Shown: positions 47,366 through 59,463, counted from the stretch's first letter. The stretch: DNA of 64,000 nucleotides from Callaeas wilsoni (GCA_013398955.1 VWPU01008491.1:94261-158260), one strand, 5' to 3'. Program-made: numbers and translations. Notes: generated from the sequence alone by a model not told the origin.

Positions 47366-47475
47366 TCGATGTTGAGGATGAAGAGACAACTGGAGAAGTT
47401 AATAAGACCCCAGATCTTTCAACACTCTATATGCTTCAAATAGTATCAAAGGCAATTGATATTTCTCTTGCAAAA
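47366..47475 (+). CDS. MINDY4: MINDY4 exon 7, start of catalytic region, residues 375-411
   Basis: Acceptor TTCTTTCAG, donor AAA|GTAAGA, leaves in phase 0. Encodes VDVEDEETTGEVNKTPDLST then LYMLQIVSKAIDISLAK. The acidic VEDEE motif and the hydrophobic SKAIDISLAK match the segment leading into the MINDY-3/4 catalytic domain (Pfam MINDY-3/4_CD, formerly DUF4205). Confidence 0.95.
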
Positions 47476-48464
47476 GTAAGACTAATTATGGTAAATACAA
47501 ATAGATTTGTGAGGTTTTTATTTGCTTAGCCAAAGCTGCAGCAGGTTGCTCTGTGTTGTACTTTTGAACATGTGCTGTATTCCTGAGTACATTCCTTATC
47601 CAGGTGACAAAGTAATTTAGGGGTGCCTAAATTCAGCAAAATGCCCTCATGGAGCAGCCCACTTGAAGCATAGATAATAGCTTTAATTAATTAAGCTTGT
47701 ATTATTTCCTTAATTGCTCTAGTCAGTTATTCACGTGCTTATTCTCCAGTCCTTTCCACTGACAGTGGTTTATAATTCCCTTGTCACCGTTTCTCCCTTG
47801 CTTATCTCTCCTATTTTGAGCAGAGATGAAATTATTAAATACTTTTCCTTCCCATTCAGACAGAGGAGAAAAAAACCCAGACCAAATAACGAGGGTGTCT
47901 TCCAATTTAATTTCTAGATCAAAGAGGTTTGAGTAACTCTACCAGCCCTGAGTAGTCTGTTTTTTTATTTCCTGAGCACTGCTTTAGCATGAATGCAATT
48001 TATTCAGTGTGGCTATTTCTGAATGGTCATGGTCTGCAATTGTTCAGGGCCGAGGTCTGGATTTGTGCCACCTGAAATACAGAAATCACACACTTAATTA
48101 ACATTTATCTTGTACAGGGTCCTTTTCTCCCTCATGTCACCATTGGAAGGCATTGCTGTCCCAGCTGTGAAATTTCAGGCAGTGTTCTGGGATGCTTTCA
48201 TGGGAAACTGTGCCCCAGACATTAGACATAAATATTTTCCAGTGCTGAGCAGCTCCCAGCATTATGAGTGGAAGGAATATGGCAGGAAAAGGAAAATATT
48301 GCTCCTTTTCATTGGGGTGTTGCTATTTACAGTATGGATAAAACAGAAGAGGGTGGTTATACAAAGTTAGTCATTGCCCTTCCACACTCCTCCTTTCTTT
48401 TCTACAAATTACCGTGTTTTGGATTCGTTTTTAAAATGAGAATTTTTTTCCCTTTCTTTTATAG
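47476..48464 (+). other. MINDY4: MINDY4 intron 7
   Basis: 989 bp of unique sequence; no repeat recognised. Confidence 0.92.
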
Positions 48465-48581
48465 GAATTAAAAAATCTTCTGTTTGGCTCTAGTCTTTGT
48501 TGCTTCAGTGAAGAATGGAAAATCCAGAGTTTTACATTTAACAATATCCCACAGCTAAAATACGGGATTGTGCAGAAAAAG
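48465..48581 (+). CDS. MINDY4: MINDY4 exon 8, oxyanion Gln, residues 412-450
   Basis: Thirty-nine codons, phase 0 at both ends, acceptor TTTTATAG and donor AAG|GTACTG. Starts [20 protein letters not shown] and ends [10 protein letters not shown]. The Gln of this last motif (residue 448) is expected to form the oxyanion hole of the MINDY active site. The residue after it is Lys here, where I recall Asn in the human protein. The active-site motif is split between exons 8 and 9. Confidence 0.97.
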
Positions 48582-51500
48582 GTACTGTAAATTCCTTCCT
48601 TACAGTGATCTTTGTTTTTACACTGACTTTACAAAGGCCCTATGTTTCAGCAATGAGAAAACAAAGTTTTCTAAAGACCCGCCTCCTTTTTTAAACTCTC
48701 TGGTCACCAGTGGATGATGTCACGTTGTCAAGTCGTGATGGGAAACTTGAAATGGATGTAGGAAAACTTGAAATAGATGGAGGAAAACTTGAAGGAGCTG
48801 CAGGAAGTGTGCAAATGCGTGTGTGTGTGATGGGAAATTATTCATGAGGAGGAAGAGGAGCCACTGCAGCTGAAAGCTAGTGGTGGTAAAAGAATAAAAG
48901 AGCAAAAATCAAGGGTGGAGTTTAAGAGAAAAATGATATGTGGGGGCTAAACAAATTCAAGATGCAGCTTGATCTGTTTTAAAATGAGACATAGCAAGAG
49001 TTGCCTGGAAAATCACATGGAGATCTTTACTTCCTGAAGATATTTGGATCAGCTGACGAGGCTCTTTGCTAAAATAAAAGGAACAAACGCCCTGGCAGGG
49101 TCCCTGAGACGCTGGCACTGCGGGTGGGCTCATCTCTCCTGCAGCCACCTTCCTGTAATTCTGGAAACTCTGGAAAACTCCTCCCTACAACGAGGTTTTC
49201 ATCAATTCCCCGGCAGCATCTGCCATGTGGATGGCTCTGGAATGCCCGGCAGGTCGCTGTGGTGACCACAGCTGGTAAAGCCACCGTGCCGTGGCTTGGG
49301 CCAGCCTCCACAGTGCCCAGTCCACAGAGATTTTTGGTGCTCTCTGATCCAGGGCGTTGGTGACTTCTCTGAGCTCTCCCTCGCAGCCCAGCCTGGGCCC
49401 CTGGCTCGCAGACAGGGCTGCAGCGCTTCAGCCCCTCCGCCCTGCGCCCCTCACTTGGCTTTCCCAGGCGCAGAGCAGGGACCACCCTCGTGCCACGGGC
49501 TCCTGGAGGTGCCCCCGAAATCCAACAGATCCCTTGTAAGAATGGGTCCTCCCCAGCTGCTCAATGCTGTGGTGCCAGTGATGCCTTGGAGAGGCTGCCG
49601 TGGAGCAGAGGCTGGGCAGAGTGAAAGAATAAAGGGCAGGGATTTATGGAAAGGCTTTCACGGGGTGCACCTTGGGCAGTGCAGGAGTCTCGCAGAGACT
49701 GCACCCAGGATGGACACAGCCACACGTTTTTGGGACAGATAGAAGTTCTGTCTATTTGCATATCAGAGGTTAATTGTCCAATTCCAGCTTCAGGCAGTGC
49801 AGTCCCATTCTCTCAGTTTGCTCCCCCCCAACTCACTTTTGTTTCCATTTCTCGGGGCCTGAGACAGTGAGGTGTCCTTGATTCTCAGGCCTAGAGAGGA
49901 ATTGTGTCTGACCAAAATGGGAAAAGCAGTAGCTAACACTCTGTATGGAGCTCAGAGTTACACACTAAAGAACTGCAGGATTACAAACATACGAAAATAT
50001 AAAAGCTAAAATCCTAAGGCATCACCAGCCCTGTGGCTGTGCGTGTGCTCCTGGGGTGCCCACACAAGGTGTCTCCCCTCAGGAGCAGGGATCTGAGGAA
50101 TTCAGGAAATACTTGTAGCTCCTCTTTACAGAACTCTCGTTAGGCCTCTGTGCTGGTGCAGAAAATCTTTATCTGCCCTGAGAGAAGTAGACTATATACA
50201 GAAATGAGAGGAAGAGAGGCTTTGAGGCAAGGACAATGCCTAATAAACATGTCATTAAGATGTTTAATTAACTTACCTCCTCTAGTTAAATATTTCATTA
50301 GGCTGGTGACCTCAGAAGAAAGCTGCTTATCTTACAAAGCCTAGCGGAAAAAGGAGATACTAAATGTTAATTTAAACTCCAAAAGGACCCGTGGCAGTGG
50401 TGTTCACTGGCCCACAGTAAATCTGCTTTGGTGTTTCCAGCCCCTGCTGCTGGAGAAAGGATATCTCATCACTTCCAGACACTCACTGGCCATGAAATTC
50501 CCCACCATAAGTTCCAGTGCAGGAATGGTGTTTTGCTTAGATTGTCCCTGTTTCAGCTCATTAATATACTTCCTCCTCACTTCCAAAATTCATTTCAGCT
50601 GGACAACTCTTTGGTTCTCTCTTATGTTAAGTTTCTCTGGTGCTATAAGAAGATATTTAGAATAAATCCTGTAATTCCTTTTTTGTCTGCGAGGCTTTCC
50701 CTGATGGACTGGAACAAACCTTGCTTTTTTCCTTGACGTATTTCAGATTATTCACTCTTCAGTTATTTAAATAAATCTAGAGACGCAGTGTGTGTATAAT
50801 AGAAACGAGAAATGGGAAGGTGTCAGTATCTAAGCTCTTTCCTGATTCCAGGACCTTTGTTTTCTAGGTTCCATTCAGCATTTACCTGCAGGTCCTGTTC
50901 CCTTGGCGCTGCACTTGGGACAACCTGAGAATTAAACTCACATTTATCACATTTCTGTGTAAAAGCAGCAGTGCTGGCTGCCCTTGCCCTTCCTCTCCAG
51001 GGTTTTCAGTGGAGTTTGATGGGTGGCATTGTGGTGTCTGTGATGGCAGCCTTGAGTCCTGCATGTAGCCCAAACCAGCTATAAATCCGCTTTCCGTAAA
51101 ATCTAAAGTTGATACGGCATTTCTTGGTATTGTGATTTTTTCCTGTGACATAAATGATTTGAAAGGTTCAAGCTTTCTTGGTTTTGTTTCTCTTCCCCAG
51201 TGAGAGAGAGACAATCTGAGGTGCAGAGGGCTGTACTGAAATCTTTGTGATTTCTAGTGAAATCTAGTGATGCAGGTGGGAACTCAAGGCACTGAGAGGA
51301 GGCATGGGAGCAAGGCTTGTTTTCAGTCCTTGGTTTGATTTCTCTCTGAAAATTAAACTGCAGCTCAATAAGGTTCAGGAGATTTTTAGTTTGTATATCC
51401 CAGATTTTAAAAAAAACCTCCACATTTCTTTTGACATTATAGATGTCTAGGTCTTTTCAGGAAAAACAGGCAGGAACCACAAAGCCACTTAAAACCACTG

Positions 51501-51664
51501 ATTTTCATTGGCTTGCACAAAACGCCAGGGCACCAGAGAGCCCTGTAAAGTCATGGCTGGAAAGAGGGAGATGAAAGGATGGCGCTGGGCTGGAGGGGAG
51601 CTCACAGAGGTTTTCCCCAGCATCCATCAGGTTTTTGCTGATGGAGTGTCCCATTTTCCCCCAG
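48582..51664 (+). other. MINDY4: MINDY4 intron 8
   Basis: 3083 bp. A GC-rich part at 49080-49575 precedes solo LTR copy C (49579-50024). Imperfect GGAAAACTTGAA repeats lie at 48741-48792. The intron separates the catalytic Gln and Cys codons. Confidence 0.92.
49579..50024. mobile_element. Solo ERV LTR, copy C (446 bp)
   Basis: Same ends and orientation as copies A and B, flanked by CCAG on both sides (49575-49578 and 50025-50028). In MINDY4 intron 8. It shares with copy B the bases ATTTGCATATCAG where copy A has ATTTGCAGATCAG. Confidence 0.9.
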
Positions 51665-51753
51665 GGTGGCCCATGTGGAGTTCTGGCTGCAGTCCAAGCC
51701 TGTGTCCTACAGCAGCTGATCTTTGCAGACAGCAACAGGAACAAAGACACCCG
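51665..51753 (+). CDS. MINDY4: MINDY4 exon 9, catalytic Cys, residues 451-480
   Basis: Acceptor TTTTCCCCCAG, donor CCCG|GTAAGT, phase 0 in and phase 2 out. Encodes GGPCGVLAAVQACVLQQLIF followed by ADSNRNKDT. Cys 454 in GGPCG is the catalytic nucleophile by family comparison. All key residues of the Gln-Cys segment are present, so the enzyme is predicted to be active as far as the window shows. Confidence 0.97.
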
Positions 51754-54697
51754 GTAAGTCAAGGAATTCTCAGGAATTTTCCCTACAGAAGTAAAAAAAT
51801 TTTATTTCTCTGCTGCAGCCTCTCAGGAGCCTTTTGAGTTTGAACTTACTGAACTTCTTTTTATTTCAGAGAGAGAGAAAGCAAGCAGTGTCTGATTTAC
51901 TTGTGTTTACTTCCCACTGAACTGTAGGAATGTAGAACTCGGTGTCTTATTTGTGTAATTGCTTGTGATTAACCCAGGAACCTCTGCAAACACAGCTTGA
52001 ATTGAGGCCAATGAAAATTATTTAGCCTTGAGGTCCTCATGGAAATTTGATTTCAAACAAAAAAGTAATCAAGGTTTGAAAGACCGTGAAGTTCATCCAG
52101 TCTTTGACACTAAGAATCTCAACAGGGTTGAAAAATTAAAGTTATAACTACTTTTTATTTCTTGTAAATCTTGTGTTTGATCATTCATGTTTAAACTCCT
52201 TAATGGAATTTGAATTTATATTCTCTGTATTTTCTACTTGCTTTAAAGGAGTTTTGTTAGGTGTTGCTGCTGACAAGGAAATTGCTTGGACTGCTATAAT
52301 AATAATAATGTACTTGTCACATTGCTAAAGGAACAGGGGTTATTGAATTAAATTCTGGAAAATAATGCCTCAAAAATCACTTTAGTACCAGTTTTCATGT
52401 ATTTGCCTTTTGTTTTCAATAAGAAATTAAGTCCATTACAAAAGAAAAATTCCACAAAGCTTCCCTGTGCCTTAAAGGAACAGAATGTTAAATAAGGAAA
52501 ATTATTTTACTGGTTTATGATGCCACCACCTTGTTTTATTTGTGACCTCCATTAGTCTGACCTCAGTTTAGTCTGATGAGAAGCTTTCCTGCTGAGATCC
52601 TTCTTGAACAATATAAAAATGTTCCTCTTGTATTAAATCTTGGCCTTAAATACCCGTTTTTCTGTTGAGAGCTGTGTAGGAAAATGCCGTGGTCTCTGTT
52701 GATATTCTTTTGTGTTGTCTGGCTTACACTTAATGTAAATTCATTGTTTGGGCTGTTTTTCATCAATAATGGAAAGAAACAGGTACTTGTAGAGCATCAT
52801 TATTTGTCTTCAGCATCCAGGATGGGAAGTGGCAGAAATTATCCAGCACAACTTTAGGATTCTAATTCAGATTATAAGGAGGGCAGACTTTTCAAGGTTC
52901 TTGCCTGCATAAAAGAAAAACCTCAGAAATGTCCTTGCAAGAAGCTCAGTACATACTTAGGTTTTATGACCAGGAGTCTCCACAGAAGAATTATTTCTGG
53001 TTGTGAAAACCAAGAATTTCTTCCAGCTTCGAGGACAGCCTTTGATGATCTGCTCCGTGGTCTCTTTGTGTCTCAGGTCATCCTTAGTAAAAATAGAGAT
53101 GTTAATTTTCCTCTGGCAGCATGGTTCAGAGATCATAAATGAAATAAAATTATGTGGCACCCAAATAAGTGGATTGAGGCCAGGTTGTTCAAACTGTGTG
53201 TCCCAGCTCGTGCCAGCTCCAACCTATCCTGTTTACTTGGCAGAATTTGCCTCTCCTATTTTTTCCCCTCTTGTTATCCACATGGTTTTAAAAGATTTTT
53301 GTTTTCTGTTCATGAAATAAACACACTTTTCTTGTGCTGTGTTTGCCATGTGCAGAAGCTTTCAGCTGGCAGAAGGAAAGGGAAGTGCCAGAGCTTCAAA
53401 TGAGAGGATAAGTACTCCTTTCTAATTCTAACCTGGATTTTCAAATTATCGGCCACTTCACATGAGGTGTTTGATTTCAGGCTTCTTCGACATTCACGAA
53501 ATAATTATCATGTCTCCTTCTTCCTCTGCTGCCTCTCTCAGACACATAAATTAGTTGTGTTTCCCATGAATTTCTGGGTGTCTGTGTTAGAACACAGGCT
53601 GAGATAAGAGAAAGTTGTGATTATATTTTTTTTTTTTTTGCTTGAAAACTCTCACCAATTATTTCCCATATCTCACATCCTTCAGAGAGGGAAACATTCT
53701 CTAAATGAACATTATATTCAAGGCAGACATTGAACTTGAAAGTCTGTTTAATTTTTTTGATGTTTGATGTTTCTTGTTTAGTCTTTTGAATTATTAGATC
53801 TTTTACTCAAACAGTGGGAACAGATTTTGTCCTCATCTCCCATGCTGGTAATACTCTAAAACTGGTAAAATCTGAATTTCAAAGAGTGCCATTCTTGAAG
53901 CCACTAGAGAAAATTCCAGTTAGGTTCTTCTCAGGGGCATGGGATCTTTTGGCCACTTCTTCAGGCTCATGGATATTTAGTTTATTCTCAAATCTGCCAG
54001 TTTTCCCATTTTGTGACTTTTAGCCTCCTGGTCCTGTAATGTTTTAGGTCCTGACTTTGGGGCACACCTTATTTAAAAAAATGCAAACCCAGTGTTTATT
54101 GCAGATGGTGCTTTAGAGTAAGTTTAGTAGTAGGCAAAAACATTATGGTGTAGATTTGTTTAAAAGGGTTAAGAAGTAAAAACTTCAGAAAGAAATTAAG
54201 TGTTTTAGCTTTAGAAGCTAAAAATTGTATTTAAAACATAAAACAGTCCCACTAGAGAATACTGAAAGTTTTATTAGAGGACGCAGCCTCCTTTTTATCC
54301 TAATTTCCTGACCGTATTTTCCCTCTCTCTTTCCCCATTGGCTGAGGTACTTGAGAGGTACAGACTTCCCGGAACACCTACTTTTTAAGATTCCCTTTTA
54401 ATGTATACCCCCCCTTGCCTTTTTTTTTTTTATTCCTATGGAATTTATGGTTCTCCTCATTGTTTCTTTCATCTTTTGATATTCAATTTCATTTATTAGC
54501 AGACCTACAGTTTACTGATAAAGACAAATCTCTCCTCTCTTTCCATTCATCAATCAGTGGAATCCTTTCCCACTCTTTCTTTTATCTCTTAGTGCTAGTT
54601 TTTATATACCAGCAGGCCTACAGTTTATTTGTAAAGACAATTCCTTTCACCCTCACATTTTGGTGCTTGTCTCTCTCCTTTATTTCCTGCACTGCAG
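51754..54697 (+). other. MINDY4: MINDY4 intron 9
   Basis: 2944 bp, mostly unique, with the candidate LTR fragment at 54185-54376 and a CCTACAGTTTA-containing segment occurring twice (about 54505 and 54617). Confidence 0.9.
54185..54376 (-). mobile_element. Candidate LTR fragment (minus strand) in intron 9
   Basis: On the minus strand: TGTTCCGGGAAGTCTG at the 5' end, a CCAAT box (AGCCAATGGGG), a TATA-like GGATAAAAAGG, then the hairpin GAGGCTGCGTCCTC and TAATAAAAC. Spacing and order match a short avian LTR. The 3' end is undefined. Confidence 0.45.
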
Positions 54698-54799
54698 CTG
54701 TCTCCAGCCCTCAGAAGCTCACAGGACCAAGTGCCTCTCCTTGGCTCTCGCTGACATTCTGTGGCGTGCGGGGGGCCACGAGAAAGCCCTCCTGGCACT
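54698..54799 (+). CDS. MINDY4: MINDY4 exon 10, residues 480-514
   Basis: Acceptor CACTGCAG, donor CACT|GTGAGT, phase 2 in and phase 2 out. After the split Arg it reads [20 protein letters not shown] then [13 protein letters not shown]. This closely follows the human catalytic domain (the LQPSDAHRT-type segment). Joining exon 9 directly to this exon gives an ungapped match in length to the human protein as I recall it, which argues against any exon between them. Confidence 0.95.
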
Positions 54800-55901
54800 G
54801 TGAGTAGGAGAAGCATTTTTATCACTGTACTCCTCTCTTGCACCTCTGTCTGTCCCAAACCTACAGAATTTACAGTATAAAAAAGCCTTGTAAACTGCAT
54901 TTGTGCCACCTAAAACGGCCTAAGGAGAACCAAAATGCAGTTTCTGCTGCCCCAGCAGCTGGGACAGAATAGACTAAACACTTTGGAGTTGCTGTGAAAG
55001 ATCTTGTGGATTTAATCGATTGTAGGAATCCTCCAAAATCTTTTTATTAGGAGTTACTTTTCCAGATGCAGCACTCTGCTCCTGTATTGCAGGATATGCC
55101 ATTATGGCTGGGATTAAGCTCCTTTTGCTGTGAAAGATCTTGTGGATTTAATCGATTGCAGGAATCCTCCAAAATCTCTTTATTAGGAGTTATTTTTCCA
55201 GATGCAGCATTCTGCTCCTGTATTGCAGGATATTCCATTATGGCTGGGATTAAGCTCCTTTTGCTGTATTTGCCTGCTTAATTTATGCAATGCAATTAGG
55301 CTACTTGTACACAAAACATCCAATTTTTAGTCCCTATCTTTGGCTGCAGTGGAACATAAAGGATATTTTTAAGTGAGTCAGGTTTCGTGGCCATAATTAA
55401 TTTCTTTTATTAGATCAACTAAGATAGCTGCAAAATAACAGAGAGGCTTCGGGACACAGAAATCCTTCTGAAACCTGAAATAGAAGCAGCAAATTCAAAG
55501 ACATTTCAAATGATATTTCACATATTTTACATCTGAAAACTGCTTCCTCTGTGATATTTTACATATGTTCTTCTGCTTGTTTGAATGTCATTGCTCTAAA
55601 AATATTTTTCAATAAAAACTGTCATTAACATCTTATATTTATCTTCTTTCTGTATGGAGAAACTTGTAATTCATGTTAGACTGAGAGAGCACAGCACAGA
55701 AAAGGTGTTTGTTTCACTGACAGAAGTTCGATTTGCAAGATGAACTTATTTACAAGAAATCTTTTTTAAAAAAGTCATTAATAAAAATAATAATAATAAT
55801 GGAAATCTTTGGCTCATCATTCAGCTCATATAACATGTTGGTTTCTCTTCAGTGCCATTTTCTCCCTTTTAACGTGAGTTTTGTCTGAATATGCCCTTCA
55901 G
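54800..55901 (+). other. MINDY4: MINDY4 intron 10
   Basis: 1102 bp including the 136-bp tandem duplication and a short AAT run near 55780-55800. Confidence 0.92.
54991..55262 (+). repeat. Tandem duplication in MINDY4 intron 10, 136-bp period
   Basis: Two head-to-tail copies (54991-55126 and 55127-55262) start GCTGTGAAAGATCTTGTGG and share a TTTAATCGATTG segment; GCTGTATTTG at 55263 begins where a third copy would start, then diverges. About five mismatches separate the copies. Confidence 0.94.
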
Positions 55902-55965
55902 GCCATCAGGAAGACAGCAGTTCACTCCCACAGGAAAATACAAGGCAGATGGAATCCTAGAAACG
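55902..55965 (+). CDS. MINDY4: MINDY4 exon 11, residues 514-535
   Basis: A 64-nt exon, acceptor GCCCTTCAG, donor ACG|GTAAGG. It completes a Leu codon and encodes PSGRQQFTPTGKYKADGILE then T, leaving in phase 0. The FTPTGKYKADG core is a hallmark of MINDY4. Confidence 0.96.
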
Positions 55966-56964
55966 GTAAGGCTCTGTGTGACTCCTGTTCTCCAGATCCT
56001 TTTTCTTGCTTTCCCTATTTTAGTTCAATGAATCTGACTTCCATTGCTCTCAAAAAAATCAAATTAGTTATGGTCCAAAACCCAGTAGGAAATAAAATCC
56101 CATAGCCTGCCTGGCTCTGAGTTGTCCCAGTGGCTGTGGGCAGTTGGGCTCTCTGAAGTCTCTTTTTTTTTTACCATTTACCTTCCAAACCTAAAAACTC
56201 TGCCTGCTTTTAATGGCACACAGTAAAAATGAACGTGGGCCCCTCCAACTGCCCATGAGCGTGAAAAGACACCATTTTCTTCTTGTCTTACACAGAATTC
56301 TTTGCCTTTTTTTCCCCCCTCCAGAAGCTCCAAATGGCAGAACACTTTCCAGTTATGCCTTGTTTCCATCTGAGGCTCTCGGATGGCTTTGCAAGCACTG
56401 GTGCCATCAGCCAGGCTTCAGTGGTTATAGGAAATGGTTTTGGCCTCCTAAACGGGGGAATGGACGTCTCAAAAAATCTGAAGATGGAAAAACAGGCAAA
56501 GAATATTGAAATGAGAGCCTGGATCTGTGAGCTGTCCTGGATTTCATGTTAAATAGGACTACTCATGTTCTCTGAGTGTGAGAAATGCGTCACCATGTAG
56601 GTACAAACCCCTGAGCTTCTTGCCCATCCTGTGTCTTCTAAAGCTTCAGTATTCCTCTGTTCTAGGAATTGTCTTTCATTGCATAAACAATGCTTTAAAT
56701 GGAATCAAAGTGTCTGTTCAACAAACTTAAAAATTGTCAAGAAGCAGCGTTGAACAATTCAGACTATATGAGGTGCTGAGGCACAATTCTATGCCAAATG
56801 ACAACATTAAGAGGTAGATTTCATTAGATCTTTATTTCCTTTTGTTAGTTCAGATCTTTCCAGGCAGTTTGAAGGTTTTGGCTACTTCATTTCAGCTTTC
56901 AGGTTATAAAAGTGGGTTGCTATTTTTGAAGTCACCTTTTTTTCCTTCTTGCATTTCTTCCCAG
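55966..56964 (+). other. MINDY4: MINDY4 intron 11
   Basis: 999 bp of unique sequence; no repeat recognised. Overlapping frames near 56213-56552 lack family resemblance. Confidence 0.9.
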
Positions 56965-57030
56965 CTCATACTTCACAGTGCCACGAGATACGAGGATCTG
57001 CTTGTATTTCTACAGCAGAATATTCACCAG
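56965..57030 (+). CDS. MINDY4: MINDY4 exon 12, residues 536-557
   Basis: Twenty-two codons, phase 0 at both ends, acceptor TCTTCCCAG, donor CAG|GTACTG. Encodes LILHSATRYEDLLVFLQQNI then HQ, matching the helical segment YEDL..FLQQ.IHQ of the catalytic domain. Confidence 0.96.
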
Positions 57031-57338
57031 GTACTGTGTTTGATTATACATAAATTAAACAAATTATGGTTCAGCTGCCAGACTTTCTGTGTCTGATAGT
57101 CTCACACTGTGTGTTCTGAGCACTGCTTCAAACGCTGTATGGACATGTCTTGCATTTTTACAAACACAGCAACAAATTCAGTTTTAGCATAAATCACAAC
57201 AGTTCCTGCTGCCTTCAGTTCCATTCGCATTTCTGGAGGATTGGACAAAAAAAAAAATATACACAACAAACAAAATAACACCGAAATCCTAGACAAACAA
57301 ACAAAAATAACACCAAGATAACACCTTTTCTTTTTCAG
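57031..57338 (+). other. MINDY4: MINDY4 intron 12
   Basis: 308 bp with an A-rich stretch at 57247-57320 (AAACAAACAAAATAACACC-type). Confidence 0.92.
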
Positions 57339-57406
57339 TTTGAAATTGGTCCCTATGGGTGCATCCTCCTGACTGTGTCTGTCATCTTATCAAGATCCAT
57401 CAACCT
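57339..57406 (+). CDS. MINDY4: MINDY4 exon 13, residues 558-580 (split); last exon in window
   Basis: Acceptor CTTTTTCAG, donor ACCT|GTGAGT, phase 0 in and phase 2 out. Encodes FEIGPYGCILLTVSVILSRS then IN plus the first two bases of a Leu codon, a very well conserved part of the catalytic core. The next expected segment (family pattern RQDFD.PTSHLIGAHGYCTQE) is not visible between here and 64000, so intron 13 is at least 6.6 kb. Confidence 0.96.
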
Positions 57407-57583
57407 GTGAGTGCCTCTCTAGCCTTGTTTCATAAACTGCAGAGCAAAGTGAGCTGTGAAAAGCGAGGAAGAACCCGTGGTGTGCTTACATCTCTGGCCT
57501 TTTTAATCTGTCGTGGTGTTTGCTCTGATAAAATGGGGGAATTATGCAGATTTACTCACCTAATCTTGGCTTTTCTTGTTGTA

Positions 57584-57633
57584 TACACACACTTGTGTGT
57601 GTCTATGTATATAGATCTATATATATATCTATT
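57584..57633 (+). repeat. Short ACACAC / GTGTGT / TATATA low-complexity
   Basis: CACACACTTGTGTGTG can fold on itself; it is followed by ATATAGATCTATATATATATC. Confidence 0.85.
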
Positions 57634-59463
57634 TTAGTGATCAGTCAACCACATCTCATATCAAATACTCCATCAAAACATTAGGTATCATGTCTTAGGT
57701 ACTTTTCTCTGCTCCCTACCTTGACAGTTTAAGCAAGATTTGTTTAGAGGGCTATTTATTTCATATACTTGAGGCGTCTGTCTTAGGTAGGGGGGAATAA
57801 CTTCCCTGTGATGGCTTCCCCAGTCTCTCTGTCAGTGATAATGATAAGGAAAAGCCAGAATAAAGTGGGTTAGGCAGCTCATTTTTAGGTAGTTGTAAGT
57901 AATGTATGACAAGTGCGGTCTCAGTTTATTGCTGTAATGAATATTCTGAGCTCTAACCCATGGAAAGTCATCATAACCTCTTTAAAAACTCCCTGAGGCT
58001 TGCCCAGGCACAGTGGCATTTAACTGTGCTTTTATACAGGCTGAAGGTGTTTCTGTGATGCTGTGGGTGGCAGTGGGTCAGAATAGAAAGGCTTCCTTCG
58101 TTTAGTCAAATTCCACTTCTGTAGAGATGCCCAGGAGCCAGGGAAGCTGCTCCCTGCCAGTTTGCAGGAACAAGTGGCACGGAGAGAGCAGCTGCACTTG
58201 AAAGCAGCACGAGTCTGATTTATGGAAGCTTTTATTTCTTACAGCTCTGCATTGTCTTGACAAGAAACAGCAACTTAGTCCAAATTTGAGATCCACAGTG
58301 AGCTGCTCACCTGCTGAGATCCCAGCAAGCGTTTGCAGATTGGGTTTTTTAGGTTTTATTGTAATTTCTTCCTTTCTTTTGCTTAAAGTAACTTGGCAGC
58401 CCTTGGCTTGACTCCACTTTTGTACTCTAACACAAATGATGTGATCATTGCAGAGCATATGCCATTTGCTCTCATTTTTCTGAGCTGGTTACAATGCAGA
58501 GGTTTGGGTTAGTAAAGGTATTAGTGCAGTAATGATCTGTTTGGTGGGTTCATAATTGCTGCTGTCTGCTCTGCTTTGCTTGCTAGAAAATGATAAATAT
58601 TCTTTAATAACTTTAGCAAGGATATATTCTCCCTCTTCGCCTCCCAGTTCTAACAGATGGGTTATGACAAGGCCAGTCAATCATCTGTGTTTTTATTTGG
58701 GGGAGCTGTGTCTAAAGTGAACATGACAATTCCTTATGGTGCCTGTTTGCATTTTAAACTATCCAAATATTTTTACAGATCTGATCCAGAATGTCAGAAC
58801 AGTTTATGAAGTGCAGCTCTATTTTGAGGAATTGCCATGATTTTCTCACAAAACTTCATTTTAAAGTACTGTTCCTCCTCTAGCTTGTACTGTGTAAGAC
58901 ACTGCATTGGTACCTATCTTTTGTTTACAAGAAACAGGTATTTTTGTCTTCAAACACAATGGAAAGTGTTTTTAGACCTTTGCATAAATTTTTTTTTTGA
59001 GAAGTGCAAACTGAATTTTGTTTATGTAATCCTCAGCAATCGATTTAGCTGCCTATGTCACCGTGCTTCTCTTAGAGTATTAAAAATATCAAGACAAATA
59101 ACTCAGTGCTGATATCCTCAAGAAATATGTACCTTTCAGAGAGTGTTACCAGCATGGTAAGCAATTATTTACATAACTGGCATAGTTCTGGATGAACAGC
59201 TGAAGGCAAGTAAGAGTTGGTTTAGATAATGGAATTTTCAGCCAGTAATAGATCTCCCTGGGATTGTTCTGTCCCAGTTTGGTTTTTTTTAACAGAAAAA
59301 CAGCAAGTTTTTACAAAAGAAAACTCCATGGAAGTTTCAGTTGTCCAGATTTTTGTGTGCATATTGCACTGAAAAAGGCAGATTATGTCATTTTAATTGA
59401 GGAGCTGACAGCACTTAGATTTTTCCTATTTTGGGTGTAATTTTCTGTCTTAATGACCTTTAT

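Noticed and set aside
53357..53409. Candidate exon between MINDY4 exons 9 and 10 (acceptor GTGCAG, open in the right phase)
   Set aside because: It ends at AGAG|GATAAG or AGAGG|ATAAGT, not a GT donor, and joining exon 9 directly to 54698 gives a gap-free match to the family.
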